This document shows positions 16,742 through 26,775 of a DNA stretch of 56,187 nucleotides, piece after piece. The notes under the pieces are model-generated. The model ran no database searches. It saw only the letters and a program-made list of their open reading frames with translations, and was not told where the DNA came from. The stretch lies in the NCBI GenBank assembly GCA_024640955.1, contig JAHEDZ010000009.1, positions 20,531 through 76,717 on the forward strand, read 5' to 3'. The DNA is from Oceanospirillaceae bacterium (GTDB taxonomy: Bacteria; Pseudomonadota; Gammaproteobacteria; Pseudomonadales; Balneatricaceae). Positions within the stretch are counted from its first letter, which is position 1; every line of letters starts with the position of its first letter. A program made the position numbers and the translations under genes.

Positions 16742-18322
16742 ATGCAGATTTTAGGCGAGATGCTGATTGGTTCGGCTTCTATCAAAGGTAAAAAAGCCCC
16801 TATCCAGGCTGTAAATCCAGCCACTGGCGAACTGCTTGAGCCGGTCTACGCGGGCGGTAGCCAGGCCGAAGTCGATCAGGCCTGTGAGTTGGCCGCAGCT
16901 GCATTCGATATCTACCGTGAGACATTACCCGAAGCGCGCGCTGCCTTTCTAGAGGAGATCGCTGATCAGATCCTAGCGCTGGGCGACGACCTGATCGTGC
17001 GCGCGATGGCCGAGTCCGGTCTGCCGCGTATGCGCCTTGAGGGCGAACGTGGTCGAACTATGGGTCAGTTGCGCATGTTTGCTGGCGTCGTTCGCTCAGG
17101 TAACTACCTTGATGTCCGTATTGATCCAGCAATGCCGGATCGCGCTCCTCTACCACGCGCTGACCTGCGCCTGCGGAATATCGCACTGGGTCCAGTGGCC
17201 GTTTTCGGTGCTTCGAACTTCCCTCTGGCCTTCTCGGTTGGCGGTGGCGATACCGCATCAGCGCTCGCTGGAGGCTGCCCAGTTATCGTAAAAGCACACT
17301 CAGCACACCCGGGCACCTCAGAACTAGTTGGCCGTGCAATTCAGGCTGCTGTCGCGAAATGCGGTATGCCAGAGGGCACGTTCTCTATGCTCTTTGGCTC
17401 AGGCCGCGACGTTGGTGCAACTCTGGTTGCTCATCCAACAATTAAAGCCGTTGGCTTTACCGGTTCACGTGCCGGCGGCACAGCCTTGATGACAATTGCT
17501 GCTAACCGTCCGGAGCCGATCCCAGTCTACGCTGAGATGAGTTCAATCAATCCTGTGTTCCTAATGCCAAATGCGTTGGCAGCTCGCGGTGAAGCGATCG
17601 CTAAAGGCTTTGTCGGCTCACTGGCTATGGGTGCGGGGCAGTTCTGTACCAACCCAGGCCTGGTAATCGCTGTTGAGGGCGAAGGACTCGATCACTTCCT
17701 TCAGGTTGCAGCTACTGAGCTCGAGGCTGTCGCCGCTCAGACCATGTTGACTCCGGGTATCTGTGATGCCTACAGCAAGGGCGTTGATCGCCTGAAAAGC
17801 CATACCAAAGTGACTCAGGTCGGTGAAGGTCAGGCGAGTACAGATCCTAACCGCTGCCAGGCAGGTCTGTATGTAACTACCGCCGCTGACTTTATGGGTG
17901 ACGAAGAGCTCTGCGAAGAGATCTTTGGTGCTAGCTCACTAGTTATTCGCTGTGCCAATCTTGATGAGTTCAAAACCGTTGCTGAATCGCTGGAAGGCCA
18001 GCTGACCGCTACCCTGCAGCTAGACGAGGGCGACTACGCTGCTGCTCGCGCATTGGTTCCTACACTGGAGCGTCGCGCCGGCCGTATCCTCTGCAACGGT
18101 TTCCCAACGGGTGTTGAGGTATGTCAGGCAATGGTCCACGGCGGCCCATTCCCAGCAACCTCTGATGCACGCACGACCTCAGTCGGCAGCGGTGCAATCA
18201 ACCGATTCCTGCGCCCTGTTTGTTACCAGGACTTCCCGGCAGAGTTGATGGCTGATGCTATTCAGGACAGCAATCCACTGGCGCTGCGTCGGTTAGTGGA
18301 CGGTCAAAACGAGTTGGCCTAA
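16742..18322 (+). CDS. 2,5-dioxovalerate (alpha-ketoglutaric semialdehyde) dehydrogenase
   Basis: 526 residues, the length of the KGSA dehydrogenase branch of the aldehyde dehydrogenase superfamily. Catalytic Cys302 (GQFCTNPG), Glu265 (YAEMSS), Asn159 (GASNFP) and Lys184 (IVKAHSAHP) are present. HSAHPGTSE and MSSINPVF are typical of this branch. It oxidises the KdgD product to 2-oxoglutarate with NAD(P)+, so carbon enters the TCA cycle. AGAGGAAC precedes the ATG, 35 bp after the cycloisomerase gene. A terminator follows, so it closes the operon. Confidence 0.93.
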   Translation: MQILGEMLIGSASIKGKKAPIQAVNPATGELLEPVYAGGSQAEVDQACELAAAAFDIYRETLPEARAAFLEEIADQILALGDDLIVRAMAESGLPRMRLEGERGRTMGQLRMFAGVVRSGNYLDVRIDPAMPDRAPLPRADLRLRNIALGPVAVFGASNFPLAFSVGGGDTASALAGGCPVIVKAHSAHPGTSELVGRAIQAAVAKCGMPEGTFSMLFGSGRDVGATLVAHPTIKAVGFTGSRAGGTALMTIAANRPEPIPVYAEMSSINPVFLMPNALAARGEAIAKGFVGSLAMGAGQFCTNPGLVIAVEGEGLDHFLQVAATELEAVAAQTMLTPGICDAYSKGVDRLKSHTKVTQVGEGQASTDPNRCQAGLYVTTAADFMGDEELCEEIFGASSLVIRCANLDEFKTVAESLEGQLTATLQLDEGDYAAARALVPTLERRAGRILCNGFPTGVEVCQAMVHGGPFPATSDARTTSVGSGAINRFLRPVCYQDFPAELMADAIQDSNPLALRRLVDGQNELA

Positions 18323-18352
18323 TCCATTCGAGCTAAACCAGCAACGAAAACC

Positions 18353-18377
18353 ACCGCGCTCACAAGCGCGGTTTTTG
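18353..18377 (+). terminator. Rho-independent terminator after the hexuronate operon
   Basis: ACCGCGCT / AGCGCGGT, 8-bp perfect stem with a CACA loop, followed by TTTTT, 30 bp after the aldehyde dehydrogenase stop. Confidence 0.85.
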
Positions 18378-18421
18378 TATCCGTTTACCGCGCTCTTGTG
18401 CTCTAATATTTAGCCCTAAGG

Positions 18422-19216
18422 ATGACTATTGTTGATATTTACGGAACCCTTGACGTGCTAGATATGCTTCTTCTTGTAGCCGCGGGCCTGATTGGCGGCA
18501 TTATTAACTCAATAGCAGGTGGAGGCTCATTCATCACTTTCCCGGCGCTTCTACTGGCGGGGGTTCCACCGATCGCAGCAAACGCCAGCAACACTTTTGC
18601 TGCCTGTGCAGGTTACATCTCCGGCACTTGGGCACTGCGTTCAGAGATCACTACCCCTCGGCCTCGCTTGATCGTACTCTCTCTGTTATCAGCTGTAGGT
18701 GGAGGGGCTGGCGCCTACCTGCTAACGCTCACAGACGACCATAGCTTTGAAGCGGCAATCCCTTGGTTACTGCTATTTGCTACGTTAGTTTTTGCGTTTG
18801 GCGCACAGCTGAACCGCACTCTGCAGTACTGGAGCCAGAAAAGTTCGAAGCTTGGGTTCGCCCACCTGATTCTGATGCAAGTTCTGTTTATCGGCGTATC
18901 TGTCTACGGTGGCTTCTTCAATGCGGGACTTGGGATCATAATACTGAGTTATCTAAGCTTGGCGGGTCATACGCAGATCAATGAGATGAACGGCCTAAAA
19001 CTGCTCTTTTCGACTACTATCTCACTGTGTGCCATCCTTCTTTTTTTAATCAATGATCTAATTGCTTGGCAAGAGACAATAGCAGTACTACTCGGCACAC
19101 TGATTGGAGGCTACCTGGCTGGACATCTGTCGAAGCGTCTGCCGCAGCAACGCGTCAAACAAGCCATCCTCGTCGCAAGTGTTGGCATTACCAGCTACTT
19201 TTTTATCGCAGGCTAA
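18422..19216 (+). CDS. TauE/SafE (TSUP) family membrane transporter
   Basis: 264 residues with about eight hydrophobic segments and the two internally repeated TSUP motifs, GLIGGIINSIAGGGSF near the start and GGFFNAGLGIIILS near residue 165. The family exports small organic or sulfur anions such as sulfite, sulfoacetate or taurine-derived acids; the substrate is not inferable. A TAAGG lies directly against the ATG with too little spacing, so translation may start weakly or at the Met 14 codons later. Its stop codon overlaps by 4 bp the end of the convergent AEC transporter gene. Confidence 0.85.
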   Translation: MTIVDIYGTLDVLDMLLLVAAGLIGGIINSIAGGGSFITFPALLLAGVPPIAANASNTFAACAGYISGTWALRSEITTPRPRLIVLSLLSAVGGGAGAYLLTLTDDHSFEAAIPWLLLFATLVFAFGAQLNRTLQYWSQKSSKLGFAHLILMQVLFIGVSVYGGFFNAGLGIIILSYLSLAGHTQINEMNGLKLLFSTTISLCAILLFLINDLIAWQETIAVLLGTLIGGYLAGHLSKRLPQQRVKQAILVASVGITSYFFIAG

Positions 19217-20163
19217 ACGTAGCCGAAGTATTTCAGCACCATTAAACCGGTGGGCACCGTGAGAACTGAACCGAGCGTCGCCAAAACCACAATGGTTGCT
19301 GCCAGTCCATGATTGCTCTGGGCAGCACGAACCATAACGACGCTAGCCGCGGCGGTTGGGCTCGCCATAAACAGTACCAGAGCGCCTAGCACCATCCCCT
19401 CAACGCCCATGAGGATAAGCACCATTGCACTGATGCCCGGTATCCATACCAGTTTGACCAGAGCCGCAGACAGTGCAACCCCGCCAGATACTCTGACACT
19501 GCTTAGGCTCAAGCTGGCACCAACGCAGATCAGACCGAGCGTTAAAGTGAGTGAGCCGAAGCTCGTAAGACTCGTCTCAACCCATGGAGAGAAGCGTATT
19601 CCCAACAAGTTAAGTGCAATGCCGACGATCACTGACAATATCAACGGATTTTTGAAGATATCGAGTGTGAACTGAACCGGTTTGAGTTTGAGGGAAGCGC
19701 TGTAGTAGCTTAGTACGAAGATTGACATAATATTGAAGATAAATGCATGTAAAGCCAGCAGAAAACTGGCGATACCCAACCCCGCCTCGCCGTACTGATT
19801 AACAACAAGAGCGAGCCCCACCATTCCGCAGTTATGTCGAAATGCCCCTTGAACATAGACGCCTCGGTCCGCCCGAGGTTCGACCCTCAAGCGGGCCCAG
19901 CCCCAAATCAAGCCAAAACTAACAACCGAAAACAGTGTGAACAGAATGCCCGCCTGAACGTCGAACGCAGTACTAATGTCGGTCTTCATAAGTCCAACAG
20001 CAATCATTACCGGCATAGTCGCTCGAAAAACAAGGTTGGACGCTTGCTGAACGAAAACTTCATTGATTAGTTTCGTACGCCGCAAAACTAGGCCGAGAAG
20101 AACGAGCACGAACACGGGCCCGGTTACGTTGAGAACCTGACTAAATAACTCACTAAATTGCAC
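19213..20163 (-). CDS. AEC (auxin efflux carrier) family transporter
   Basis: 316 residues, about ten hydrophobic segments arranged as two halves, with the family-like VLLGLVLRRTKLINE start and NPLILSVIVGIALNLLG in the middle. Bacterial members move small dicarboxylates or related organic acids such as malate or malonate. It lies 39 bp downstream of the glycerate kinase gene on the same strand, so the pair may be cotranscribed and the transporter may carry a hydroxy acid. Confidence 0.88.
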   Translation of the reverse strand: MQFSELFSQVLNVTGPVFVLVLLGLVLRRTKLINEVFVQQASNLVFRATMPVMIAVGLMKTDISTAFDVQAGILFTLFSVVSFGLIWGWARLRVEPRADRGVYVQGAFRHNCGMVGLALVVNQYGEAGLGIASFLLALHAFIFNIMSIFVLSYYSASLKLKPVQFTLDIFKNPLILSVIVGIALNLLGIRFSPWVETSLTSFGSLTLTLGLICVGASLSLSSVRVSGGVALSAALVKLVWIPGISAMVLILMGVEGMVLGALVLFMASPTAAASVVMVRAAQSNHGLAATIVVLATLGSVLTVPTGLMVLKYFGYV

Positions 20164-20202
20164 AACTGCGCCTCAACTTAAATAGACTGATATAAAACTC
20201 TT

Positions 20203-21351
20203 TCAACGAAGATTTAAAGCCAAAGTACGTGCAATCTGCTCGGATGTGCGCTCAAGATTGAACGCCGCTTCGGCCATCGCCTGTTCCAGAGTGCAGACAC
20301 CGGGTACGACGGTAAATAGCGCGTCGATACCCACCGCGTGAACACCCTCAGCGCCGGCATCGATGGAACCGCAAACAGCGATCACTGGAAGATTCTGGCG
20401 CTTCGCCCAGCGCGCCACGCCTACGGGGGTTTTACCACTTAGGCTCTGACCATCAATTCGCCCTTCTCCAGTTATAACTAGATCAGCGTCCTGCAACTGC
20501 TCGTCAAAACGAACAGCCTCAAGAACGAGGTCAATGCCGGGCGCCATTCGCGCATTCAAAAACTGTACTAATGCATAGCCAAGACCGCCTGCAGCCCCAG
20601 CACCGTGGACATCACGGGTGTCTTTTCCCAACAGTTCAGCGCTGACATCCGCAAAATTAGCCAATGCTGCATCGAGTCGATTAACCTGCTCCGGGGTTGC
20701 CCCTTTTTGCGGACCAAAGATCGCTGACGCACCGCGCTCGCCTAGCAACGGATTATCAACATCACAGGCTACTAGAAACTGCGTCTCTTCGACCCGGCTG
20801 TCCAGCTGGCTGAGATCGATACGAGCTAAACGGGCAAGTGCGGCTCCGCCAGACTCTAACACTTCGCCATTAGTATCCAAGAAACGGGCACCGAGTGCGC
20901 TCAAAAGCCCCATGCCACCATCATTGGTGGCACTCCCGCCAAGACCAAGAATAATGCGCCGAACCCCTGCATTGAGCGCAGCCAGAATCAACTCACCGGT
21001 TCCGTAAGTCGTTGCGCGTAGCGCATCACGCTGAGCTGAATTGATCTTATCCAGCCCTGAGGCTGCAGCCGTCTCGACGACTGCGGTTAGCGGCGTATTC
21101 TGTTGCGGACCCAACAGACCCCAGATCGCCTCAAGTGGCTCTCCTAAAGGCCCAGTTACTTGATCTCTTTGAAGCTCCCCCTGTGTGGCCGCAACCAGCG
21201 CCTCGGTGGTTCCCTCGCCGCCATCAGCCACAGGAACACAGACAGTTTGAAGATCAGTAAAGATGGATTGAAAGCCGCGCTCAATAGCAAACGCAACCTG
21301 CTGCGCGTCCAAACTCTCTTTAAAGGAGTCTGGGGCGATAACTAGTTTCAT
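20203..21351 (-). CDS. garK: Glycerate 2-kinase (GarK/GlxK family)
   Basis: 382 residues, the normal size of the class II bacterial glycerate kinases that make 2-phosphoglycerate. It has the signature MKLVIAPDSFKESL start, PVADGGEGT (about 41-49), GLGGSATNDGG (about 135-145) and TGEGRIDGQS (near 290). It would salvage glycerate from glyoxylate or aldarate catabolism, which suits the neighbouring glycolate and sugar-acid genes. garK and glxK products cannot be told apart from sequence alone. Confidence 0.93.
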   Translation of the reverse strand: MKLVIAPDSFKESLDAQQVAFAIERGFQSIFTDLQTVCVPVADGGEGTTEALVAATQGELQRDQVTGPLGEPLEAIWGLLGPQQNTPLTAVVETAAASGLDKINSAQRDALRATTYGTGELILAALNAGVRRIILGLGGSATNDGGMGLLSALGARFLDTNGEVLESGGAALARLARIDLSQLDSRVEETQFLVACDVDNPLLGERGASAIFGPQKGATPEQVNRLDAALANFADVSAELLGKDTRDVHGAGAAGGLGYALVQFLNARMAPGIDLVLEAVRFDEQLQDADLVITGEGRIDGQSLSGKTPVGVARWAKRQNLPVIAVCGSIDAGAEGVHAVGIDALFTVVPGVCTLEQAMAEAAFNLERTSEQIARTLALNLR

Positions 21352-21435
21352 AAAAGATTCTCTCAGCGAAGGGCCGGGGCGTTCGTTGTAGATTACACCG
21401 CCAAACTCGCTACGTCAGTAGTTCTACAAACGAAA

Positions 21436-22881
21436 CTAACGAGTGAGAGTCTCATCGAGTTGTGCGTCGACACATCGATAATAATCAGCGATGTTGGCCA
21501 GCACTTTCTGGCAAAGTGTTTGCGCTGCCGTCACGTTATCGGCTTCTACATAACAGCGTAGCTCTGGCGCATTACCGGATGGGCGCAGATGAACGACAGT
21601 ACCGCTTGCAAAGTTGGTGCGTAAACCATCTGTCGTATCGACTGAGTCCACCTCTCCAAGGTCAAGCTGAATCAAATCGGCGAGGTGTAAAGCCCCCGTT
21701 TTAAGCTCGCTAACCCGAGCCAAACTCCATGCCGTCGGGATACCCGGAATACGATCACTCGCAGTGAAGCGGGCTGGGAGGGTTGCAGTTAGAGAACTGA
21801 TTGGCGAGCCAGCAGCTTTAGCCAGCGAGACAAGGGCTAGCATCGGCAGTACCGCGTCACGAGTAGGCAGCGCTTTAAGCAGCCCTACCTCACGCCCTAT
21901 GTCGCTGCCTAATAAAAAACCGCCGTTAGCTTCGTATCCCGCTACCAAGCCTTTAGCCTCCCCCATACCAGCCAGCACGTACGGCGAGCCAATACGGGTT
22001 CGCATCGTGTGGACAAACCAATCGGAACGCTCCAGCACAGTGTTACTATTAACAGGTGTGACGACGGTATCAACACCCAAAGCACGAGCGCAGAGCACAC
22101 CGACAACATCGCCGCGCAGCCATTCACCACGCTCGTCACCAATCAACGGACGATCAGCGTCGCCATCAGTCGAGACAATAAGATCAAAGCGATGCTCTTT
22201 AGCCCAGTTATGCGCTTGCTCAATATCCTCAGGGCGTACAGCCTCTGTATCTATAGGCACAAAGCTATCAGAGCGCCCAAGCGGCAGAACCTCAGCACCT
22301 AGCTTGGTAAATAGTTCGGTGAGCAGGTCTCGACCCACGCCCGAGTGCTGATAAACGGCGATGCGCATTCCGGCGCAGAGATCAGCCGCAAAGAATTCTG
22401 TGTAGCGCTGCACATAAGCCCTTTCCGCTTGTCCATCGATCAGGGGCAAGGGGGCCAGGAGTAAATCACCTGGTACTAAAACCTCTGCAGCCAGAATGGC
22501 GTCTTCATCCGCTTTGGTAATCTCACCCTCGGAACGGTAAAACTTAATGCCATTGCGATCAAAGGGGATGTGGCTACCGGTCACCACAATCGCCGGTGCT
22601 CCCAGCTGCATAGCGTAGTAGGCGATGGCCGGCGTAGGTAGCGCCCCCACATAACAAACCTCAATGCCAAGGTCAGCGCACGCCTGAGCACAAGCTTGGG
22701 TAATCTGAGGACTCGAGGGACGCAAATCATGGCCGATCACCATCTTGGCGGGTTTGTCAATCGCACCGATAAACGCTTGAGCGTAGGCGTAGCAGATTGA
22801 ATCGGTCAGGTCACTGACCAATCCGCGGACTCCTGAGGTACCAAAACTTACTCCACAGGTTTTTAGGGCGATTACGGACAT
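21436..22881 (-). CDS. Phosphohexomutase (phosphomannomutase/phosphoglucomutase family)
   Basis: 481 residues of the alpha-D-phosphohexomutase family. Four domain signatures are in order: FGTSGVRG (13-20), the phosphoserine loop VVTGSHIPFDRNG (Ser103), the metal loop STDGDADRP (near 240), the sugar loop YEANGGF, and the phosphate-binding RPSGNAPELR near the C-terminus. The serine loop reads TGSHIP rather than the common TASHNP and the sugar loop lacks the usual GEMSGH/GEESGH form, so substrate preference may differ from classic PMM/PGM. It lies 84 bp upstream of garK on the same strand. Confidence 0.88.
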   Translation of the reverse strand: MSVIALKTCGVSFGTSGVRGLVSDLTDSICYAYAQAFIGAIDKPAKMVIGHDLRPSSPQITQACAQACADLGIEVCYVGALPTPAIAYYAMQLGAPAIVVTGSHIPFDRNGIKFYRSEGEITKADEDAILAAEVLVPGDLLLAPLPLIDGQAERAYVQRYTEFFAADLCAGMRIAVYQHSGVGRDLLTELFTKLGAEVLPLGRSDSFVPIDTEAVRPEDIEQAHNWAKEHRFDLIVSTDGDADRPLIGDERGEWLRGDVVGVLCARALGVDTVVTPVNSNTVLERSDWFVHTMRTRIGSPYVLAGMGEAKGLVAGYEANGGFLLGSDIGREVGLLKALPTRDAVLPMLALVSLAKAAGSPISSLTATLPARFTASDRIPGIPTAWSLARVSELKTGALHLADLIQLDLGEVDSVDTTDGLRTNFASGTVVHLRPSGNAPELRCYVEADNVTAAQTLCQKVLANIADYYRCVDAQLDETLTR

Positions 22882-22971
22882 TTATATTTCCAAGCTTCTG
22901 ATTTGTAGTGGACTATTCTCTGCAAAAGCTTTGCCAAGTTCCAGCCCAGGGTCGCGATAAAAACCTCCAGT

Positions 22972-23053
22972 ATCGCGAACTGAGCCTTCGGCTCAAATTC
23001 CTCCTGCAGAGCTTCGTGTGGGAGGGATGTGAGGCGCAGCCGAACGTCGCGAC
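22972..23053. repeat. REPIN-like pair of inverted palindromic units (element 3)
   Basis: Two ~36-bp units diverge from the centre. The right one begins GTGGGAGGGATGTGAGGCG and ends GTCGCGAC (23018-23053). The left one begins GCAGGAGGAATTTGAGCCG and ends TTCGCGAT (23007 down to 22972). They align along most of their length. A related fragment (GTCGCGAT followed by AACCTCC) lies just left at about 22951-22967. This unit family differs from elements 1 and 2. Confidence 0.6.
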
Positions 23054-23169
23054 AGACAACCAATAACTGATCGCCTCCGCATGTCGGGAAATACAACTTT
23101 GTCGAACATCCCTCTTACATAGAGACAAAACCTACTTCAAAATAGGATCTCCTCTGCCGGAGAGCCTAA

Positions 23170-24396
23170 ATGAAACTTCCCACCCCTTTTGATAACCGCC
23201 AATTCAGCCAGTACTGGATCGGGCAGATGTGTGGCTCAATGGCGCAGCAGATGCTGCTAGTCGGTTTGGGTTGGCAAGTCTATCTGCTGACGGAGAGCGC
23301 GTTGGCTCTGGGGTTGGTTGGGTTAGCACGGTATCTACCGCTACTGCTGCTCACCGTTCATGCCGGGCATATGGCAGACCGTCACAGCCGCGTTAAACAG
23401 ATGCTATTTGCCCGTTCGCTCACCGGTGTCGCCATCTTTACACTCGGTATCACCAGCTACCTCGATCTCATCACTGCCAATATCATCTATCTTAGTTGTG
23501 TCGCTCTGGGTGTAGCGCAAACCTATGGCATGTCGGCCAGTGCTGCCGTCGTGCCCAACTTAGTCAACAAACGCGAACTGGCGCAGGCGATGACAGTCAC
23601 TGCTGCCGGCCGTGAATTCTGTACTATCGTAGGCCCCGCTCTGGGCGGTTTCATCTACATTCTCGGCGCCAGCACACTCTATTTCAGTAGTTTCTCCTTA
23701 GTGTTGGTTTCACTCCTCGTGATCTTCTTGATGCCGCCAATTCCGCAGATAAAAGAGACACGTAAAACGAATCTGACTGAGCTCCTGGCTGGCTTCACCT
23801 TCGTCTGGCGCACCAAGCAGGTACTTGGCTCCATCTCAATGGACATGCTGGCAGTTCTGATCGGCAGTGTCACTGCACTGCTACCGATCTTTGCCAAGGA
23901 TATTCTAGAGACCAATTCGGTCGGCCTCGGTTTTCTGCGAAGCGCACCCGCTGTCGGAGCACTACTGATGTCGCTCTACCTAGCTAAAAATCCGATTCGC
24001 CAAGCTGCAGGTCACAAACTCTACGCCGCCGTTGCCGTTTTCGGCTTGGGAACGATTGGGTTTGGTTTCTCTGAGAGCTTCGCACTATCAATGCTGATGC
24101 TATTTATCCTCGGTGCGGCCGATATGGTAAGTGTTGTGATTCGTTCGACGCTGGTACAGATAGAGACTCCGGACACGATGCGCGGCCGTGTATCCTCGGT
24201 GAATTCTCTATTTATTGGGACGTCAAATCACTTAGGTGAGTTTGAGTCGGGGGTATTAGCGGCCCTGGTCGGAGCAGCGCCTGCTGTTTTGATTGGCGGG
24301 GTTGGCACGCTGCTTATAACAGCCTTTTGGATCCCGCTCTTCCCCGACCTCTGGAAGCGCGATGCGCTCGTTCCCGAAGAGGAAGAGTCGGTGTAG
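23170..24396 (+). CDS. MFS transporter (EntS-like, MFS_3 type)
   Basis: 408 residues with about twelve hydrophobic segments and the MFS loop GHMADRHSRVKQM between segments 2 and 3. The overall form, FNRQFxxYWxGQ-like start and LYFSSFSLVLVSLL middle, resembles the MFS_3 exporters that include EntS. Substrate unknown; it stands alone between two REPIN-like elements with no siderophore genes in the window. Confidence 0.82.
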   Translation: MKLPTPFDNRQFSQYWIGQMCGSMAQQMLLVGLGWQVYLLTESALALGLVGLARYLPLLLLTVHAGHMADRHSRVKQMLFARSLTGVAIFTLGITSYLDLITANIIYLSCVALGVAQTYGMSASAAVVPNLVNKRELAQAMTVTAAGREFCTIVGPALGGFIYILGASTLYFSSFSLVLVSLLVIFLMPPIPQIKETRKTNLTELLAGFTFVWRTKQVLGSISMDMLAVLIGSVTALLPIFAKDILETNSVGLGFLRSAPAVGALLMSLYLAKNPIRQAAGHKLYAAVAVFGLGTIGFGFSESFALSMLMLFILGAADMVSVVIRSTLVQIETPDTMRGRVSSVNSLFIGTSNHLGEFESGVLAALVGAAPAVLIGGVGTLLITAFWIPLFPDLWKRDALVPEEEESV

Positions 24397-24403
24397 CAGG
24401 GAT

Positions 24404-24475
24404 GTAGCGCGAAGCGCTATTTCCCGCCTTCAAATGTGAGTTGCCCAATAGCGCTGCGCGCTACGGGCCTCCTAC
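24404..24475. repeat. REPIN-like inverted pair (element 4)
   Basis: GTAGCGCGAAGCGCTATT (24404-24421) and its inverted copy AATAGCGCTGCGCGCTAC (24447-24464), 17 of 18 positions matching, each itself an inner GCGC palindrome. The right unit is preceded on the minus strand by GTAGGAGG, echoing the head of elements 1 and 2. It fills the space between the convergent MFS and glcF genes. Confidence 0.65.
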
Positions 24476-24477
24476 AG

Positions 24478-25686
24478 TTACTTATCCAGCAACTCTATCC
24501 AGTGGGACACTGGCACCGGCGCTTTGGTCTCAATGTGCAGCTGACAACCGATATTCGACGTAACGATCTGGGTCGGGTTATCACCGGTCAACGCCTTCAC
24601 CTTCTTGTCGAGCAGTCGTCCACTGAGCTCTGGCTGCAGAATTGAATAGGTACCGGCAGAGCCACAGCAGAGATGCTTATCTTTGGTCGCCGCAAGATCA
24701 AAGCCGAGTTTGCTCATCACCTGCTCCACAGCAGTGCCTTGCTTCATCGCGTGCTGCAACGTACAAGGGCAATGAACGGCCACCTTCTCATCTGAGGTGT
24801 TTGGCTCGAGGGCACTGAGATCCTCATTCAGGAGCACCTCTGAGATATCTTTAGTGAGCTCAGAGATGCGCTTCGCTTTCTCTGCGTAGGCTGGATCATT
24901 GCGCAGTAGATGTCCGTACTCTTGCACCATCGCACCACAGCCTGAAGCTGTCATCACTATAGCCTCACAACCACCTTCCACGGCGGGCCACCAAGCATCG
25001 ATATTTCGACGCATGAAATCGAGACCTTCGTCGTGCGCAGAGAGGTGATAACTCACGGCACCGCAACAGCCTGCATCTGGGGCTTCAACTAGCGTGACCC
25101 CCAGTTTGTCGAGCACACGCGCGGTTGCCGCGTTAGTGTTTGGGGCTGCGCTAGACTGTGCACAACCCGCCAGGGCCATCATCACACGCGCATGCCGCTG
25201 TTTCGGCCAGGGGGAGGCTTTACGTTTCGGTGGAATCTTCTCACCCAGCTTGCCTGGAATCAGGGGTTTAAACAGTTGGCCAACGGCAATCGCCGCACCG
25301 AAGCGCTTAGAGTAGGGCAATAACTGACGTAGGCCCCAGCGGACCGCCTTTTGACCAGTCGAACGCGGTAGTTTCTGCTCAACAATGCCACGGCCAATAT
25401 CAACCAGTCGGCCATACTGAACACCTGATGGACAGGTTGTTTCACAGCTGCGACAGGTCAGACAGCGGTCCAAATGGGTGCGTGTCTTCTCGCTAACCTC
25501 ATTGGTCTCGAGTAACTGTTTTATAAGGTAGATACGCCCACGCGGCCCATCCCGCTCATCATTGAGCTCCTGATAAGTGGGGCAGGTCGCGGTACAAAAT
25601 CCGCAGTGCACACAGCTGCGTAGGATCTGCTCCGCCTCTTGGCCATCCGGCGTATTGAGGAAGGTCTGTACTATATTCGTTTTCAT
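24478..25686 (-). CDS. glcF: Glycolate oxidase iron-sulfur subunit
   Basis: 402 residues. Two [4Fe-4S] motifs lie in the N-terminal part: CVHCGFCTATCP (about 25-36) and CLTCRSCETTCP (about 75-86). Two CCG-type domains follow (DAGCCGAVSYHL and HLCCGSAGTYS). With GlcD and GlcE it forms the membrane-associated glycolate oxidase that passes electrons from glycolate to the respiratory chain and yields glyoxylate. It is the last gene of the glcGDEF operon, 24 bp after glcE. Confidence 0.96.
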   Translation of the reverse strand: MKTNIVQTFLNTPDGQEAEQILRSCVHCGFCTATCPTYQELNDERDGPRGRIYLIKQLLETNEVSEKTRTHLDRCLTCRSCETTCPSGVQYGRLVDIGRGIVEQKLPRSTGQKAVRWGLRQLLPYSKRFGAAIAVGQLFKPLIPGKLGEKIPPKRKASPWPKQRHARVMMALAGCAQSSAAPNTNAATARVLDKLGVTLVEAPDAGCCGAVSYHLSAHDEGLDFMRRNIDAWWPAVEGGCEAIVMTASGCGAMVQEYGHLLRNDPAYAEKAKRISELTKDISEVLLNEDLSALEPNTSDEKVAVHCPCTLQHAMKQGTAVEQVMSKLGFDLAATKDKHLCCGSAGTYSILQPELSGRLLDKKVKALTGDNPTQIVTSNIGCQLHIETKAPVPVSHWIELLDK

Positions 25687-25710
25687 CGTCTCTTTTCCTA
25701 ATACACCCTG

Positions 25711-26775
25711 TTACAGCCAGCTGTAAGCGCGGCCCGGGTTGAATACGCCCGACGGATCGAATGAGGCTTTCAGTCGCTGCTGTAGAGCTTGAATAGGTTG
25801 CGCCTGTGGGTGCAGTACTTCCGCATTGCGATTCCCTCCTCGATAGAGCGACACTTGCCCACCAGAGAGTTTTGCGATTGAGACCATCTGTTCCCAATCA
25901 AATTCACCCGCGTACCAACGCTGAGCACCGCCCCAGTCGACCAGCTTAGTCCCCTCAAGGTTGAGCTCTGGTGTTTTCGAGTTGATCGATAGGCGCCAGA
26001 TTGGCTGTTCAGTGTTAAAGAACTCATGCTGCTGGTTAGCCAGCGTGCTCCAGAATAGATCAGCATCATCCAGATCGCTTCCGCCCCAGGCCTTGGCAGC
26101 CGCTTCAACCGCGGAGGCAGCACCTGCTAGACGGGTGTACAACTTACCTTCATACCAGGTTGCTGCTGTAATCGGCTTCGGCTCGCCTGCACGCTGGTTC
26201 ATCAATTTAAGCGCCTCTGCTTCAGTACACTCCGTCACCAAGGTGCGCTGCATTGCCGGTTTTGGCAGCACTTTCAGGCTAATCTCAGACATCACGCCTA
26301 AACCGCCAAAAGCACCCGCTTGCATACGAGATACATCGTAGCCAGCAACATTCTTCATCACCTGCCCACCGAAGCGCAGATGCTCCGCCTTACCATTGAT
26401 AAGACGCACACCCAACACATGGTCTCTTACCGAACCCCACCAAGGTCGGCCAGGACCAGACTGGTTTGTCGCTAAGGTGCCACCGAGGGTAGAGGCGTCG
26501 GAGAATACCGGTGGCTCAAAAGCCAGCATCTGGTTCTGCTCAGCCAGCGCCGCTTTAAGCTCAGTTAGAGAAGTTCCTGCGCGCGCTGTCATCACCAGCT
26601 CTACTGGCTGATAACTGACGATCCCGTTATGCTCAGCCAAGCTCAGGACTTCATGATCGCCCTCGATAGCGCGGCCCATAAATGCCTTGGTGCCGCCGCC
26701 TTGAATAGCCAACGTACGACCCGCATCTGCCGCAGCGCGAACCTGTTCAATAAGCTGAGAAGTCTGATCAGCCAT
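25711..26775 (-). CDS. glcE: Glycolate oxidase FAD-binding subunit
   Basis: 354 residues with the PCMH-type FAD domain signatures AIQGGGTKAF (about 23-32), LAEHNGIVSYQP, and DASTLGGTLATNQSGP (about 92-107). It is shorter than GlcD, as normal for GlcE. Its start overlaps the end of glcD by 8 bp, indicating translational coupling, and it precedes glcF. Confidence 0.95.
   Translation of the reverse strand: MADQTSQLIEQVRAAADAGRTLAIQGGGTKAFMGRAIEGDHEVLSLAEHNGIVSYQPVELVMTARAGTSLTELKAALAEQNQMLAFEPPVFSDASTLGGTLATNQSGPGRPWWGSVRDHVLGVRLINGKAEHLRFGGQVMKNVAGYDVSRMQAGAFGGLGVMSEISLKVLPKPAMQRTLVTECTEAEALKLMNQRAGEPKPITAATWYEGKLYTRLAGAASAVEAAAKAWGGSDLDDADLFWSTLANQQHEFFNTEQPIWRLSINSKTPELNLEGTKLVDWGGAQRWYAGEFDWEQMVSIAKLSGGQVSLYRGGNRNAEVLHPQAQPIQALQQRLKASFDPSGVFNPGRAYSWL

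Noticed and set aside
21764-22351. 195-codon plus-strand open frame inside the phosphohexomutase gene
   Set aside because: It is Ser/Arg/Thr-rich low-complexity sequence antisense to a clearly coding gene with all family motifs, so it is a shadow frame.
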